From Comamonadaceae bacterium (GTDB taxonomy: Bacteria; Pseudomonadota; Gammaproteobacteria; Burkholderiales; Burkholderiaceae_C), in contig CANCER010000037.1 of the NCBI GenBank assembly GCA_947375135.1, forward strand, positions 1 to 32,558: a DNA stretch of 32,558 bases, given 5' to 3'. Shown here one piece after another: positions 32,411 to 32,558 of the stretch. The position numbers and the translations under genes are program-made. The notes under the pieces were generated by a model, which ran no database searches, was not told the DNA's origin, and was given only the letters and a program-made list of their open reading frames with translations. The first letter of the stretch is position 1; every line of letters starts with the position of its first letter.

Positions 32411-32558
32411 TTATTTGGCGGATTTTTCAGCGCTTTGCTTCTCGACAAGAATAGTCTTGGCGCGAGCAATATCGCGGCGCGCAGAGCGCAGCGTAGCGGT
32501 GTTGTTGAGTTGTTGCGTGGCTTTTTGCATACGCAGGCCAAAGTGGGCTTTTTGCAGC
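32411..32558 (-). CDS. rpmC: 50S ribosomal protein L29, C-terminal part (cut by window edge)
   Basis: L29 lies at the polypeptide exit of the large subunit. The last 48 residues are seen: [19 protein letters not shown] is the first conserved helix, and [16 protein letters not shown] is the second. The N-terminal roughly 17-20 residues are outside the window. It lies directly upstream of rpsQ as in the standard S10 operon order. Confidence 0.95.
   Translation of the reverse strand, partial: LQKAHFGLRMQKATQQLNNTATLRSARRDIARAKTILVEKQSAEKSAK

Noticed and set aside
31336..32454. 372-codon plus-strand frame across the peroxiredoxin, terminator and rpsQ
   Set aside because: It runs through an intrinsic terminator hairpin and two firmly identified genes on the other strand.

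Overview
This is a chromosomal segment of a betaproteobacterium, most likely of the order Burkholderiales and probably Comamonadaceae-like (Rhodoferax/Polaromonas type). The taxonomic call is inference. It rests on the protein-level look of the ATP synthase, LipB with a central insertion, the sugar-less EIIA(Man)-HPr-EI phosphotransferase cluster and the ribosomal proteins. No insertion sequence, phage gene, CRISPR array, rRNA or tRNA is visible. Both window edges cut core genes (atpG on the left, rpmC on the right).

Layout. 1-4831 (minus) is the start of the F1Fo ATP synthase operon, atpI-B-E-F-H-A-G, with atpG running off the edge. 4988-7857 (plus) holds a ybeD-like DUF493 gene, lipB, lipA and a type I 3-dehydroquinate dehydratase. 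7900-10986 (minus) holds a hexose-6-phosphate mutarotase-like gene followed by a FUSC-family membrane protein. 11029-11547 (plus) is a short orphan ABC-type ATPase, convergent with an atypical DnaJ (11579-12637). 12774-22468 (minus) is a long sugar-utilisation operon. 22902-23951 (plus) is its divergent LacI-family regulator. Next come a convergent DMT permease, an aldo/keto reductase of the YghZ type, and then a minus-strand run: DUF4197 protein, lipoprotein, MFS transporter, EIIA(Man), HPr and EI. At the right end are a peroxiredoxin and the last genes of the S10 ribosomal operon (rpmC, rpsQ) with an intrinsic terminator.

The most interesting part is the 12.8-24.0 kb sugar locus. It encodes a ribose-type ABC importer with two different permeases, a periplasmic binding protein and a fused double ATPase whose second Walker B motif is degenerate (His-Gly in place of Asp-Glu). 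It also encodes separate DhaK and DhaL dihydroxyacetone-kinase-like subunits without DhaM, a beta-hydroxyacid dehydrogenase, an FGGY sugar kinase and a FucU-type mutarotase. Two matching LacI-type palindromes sit 190 bp apart in the divergent control region, one inside the spacer of a good promoter for the regulator. A strong intrinsic terminator separates transport genes from catabolic genes, and a long stem-loop follows the binding-protein gene. The substrate is unknown. The gene set suggests a carbohydrate or polyol whose breakdown uses two distinct kinases. The nearby EIIA(Man)-HPr-EI set contains the three domain types that make up DhaM, which raises the testable idea that it serves DhaKL.
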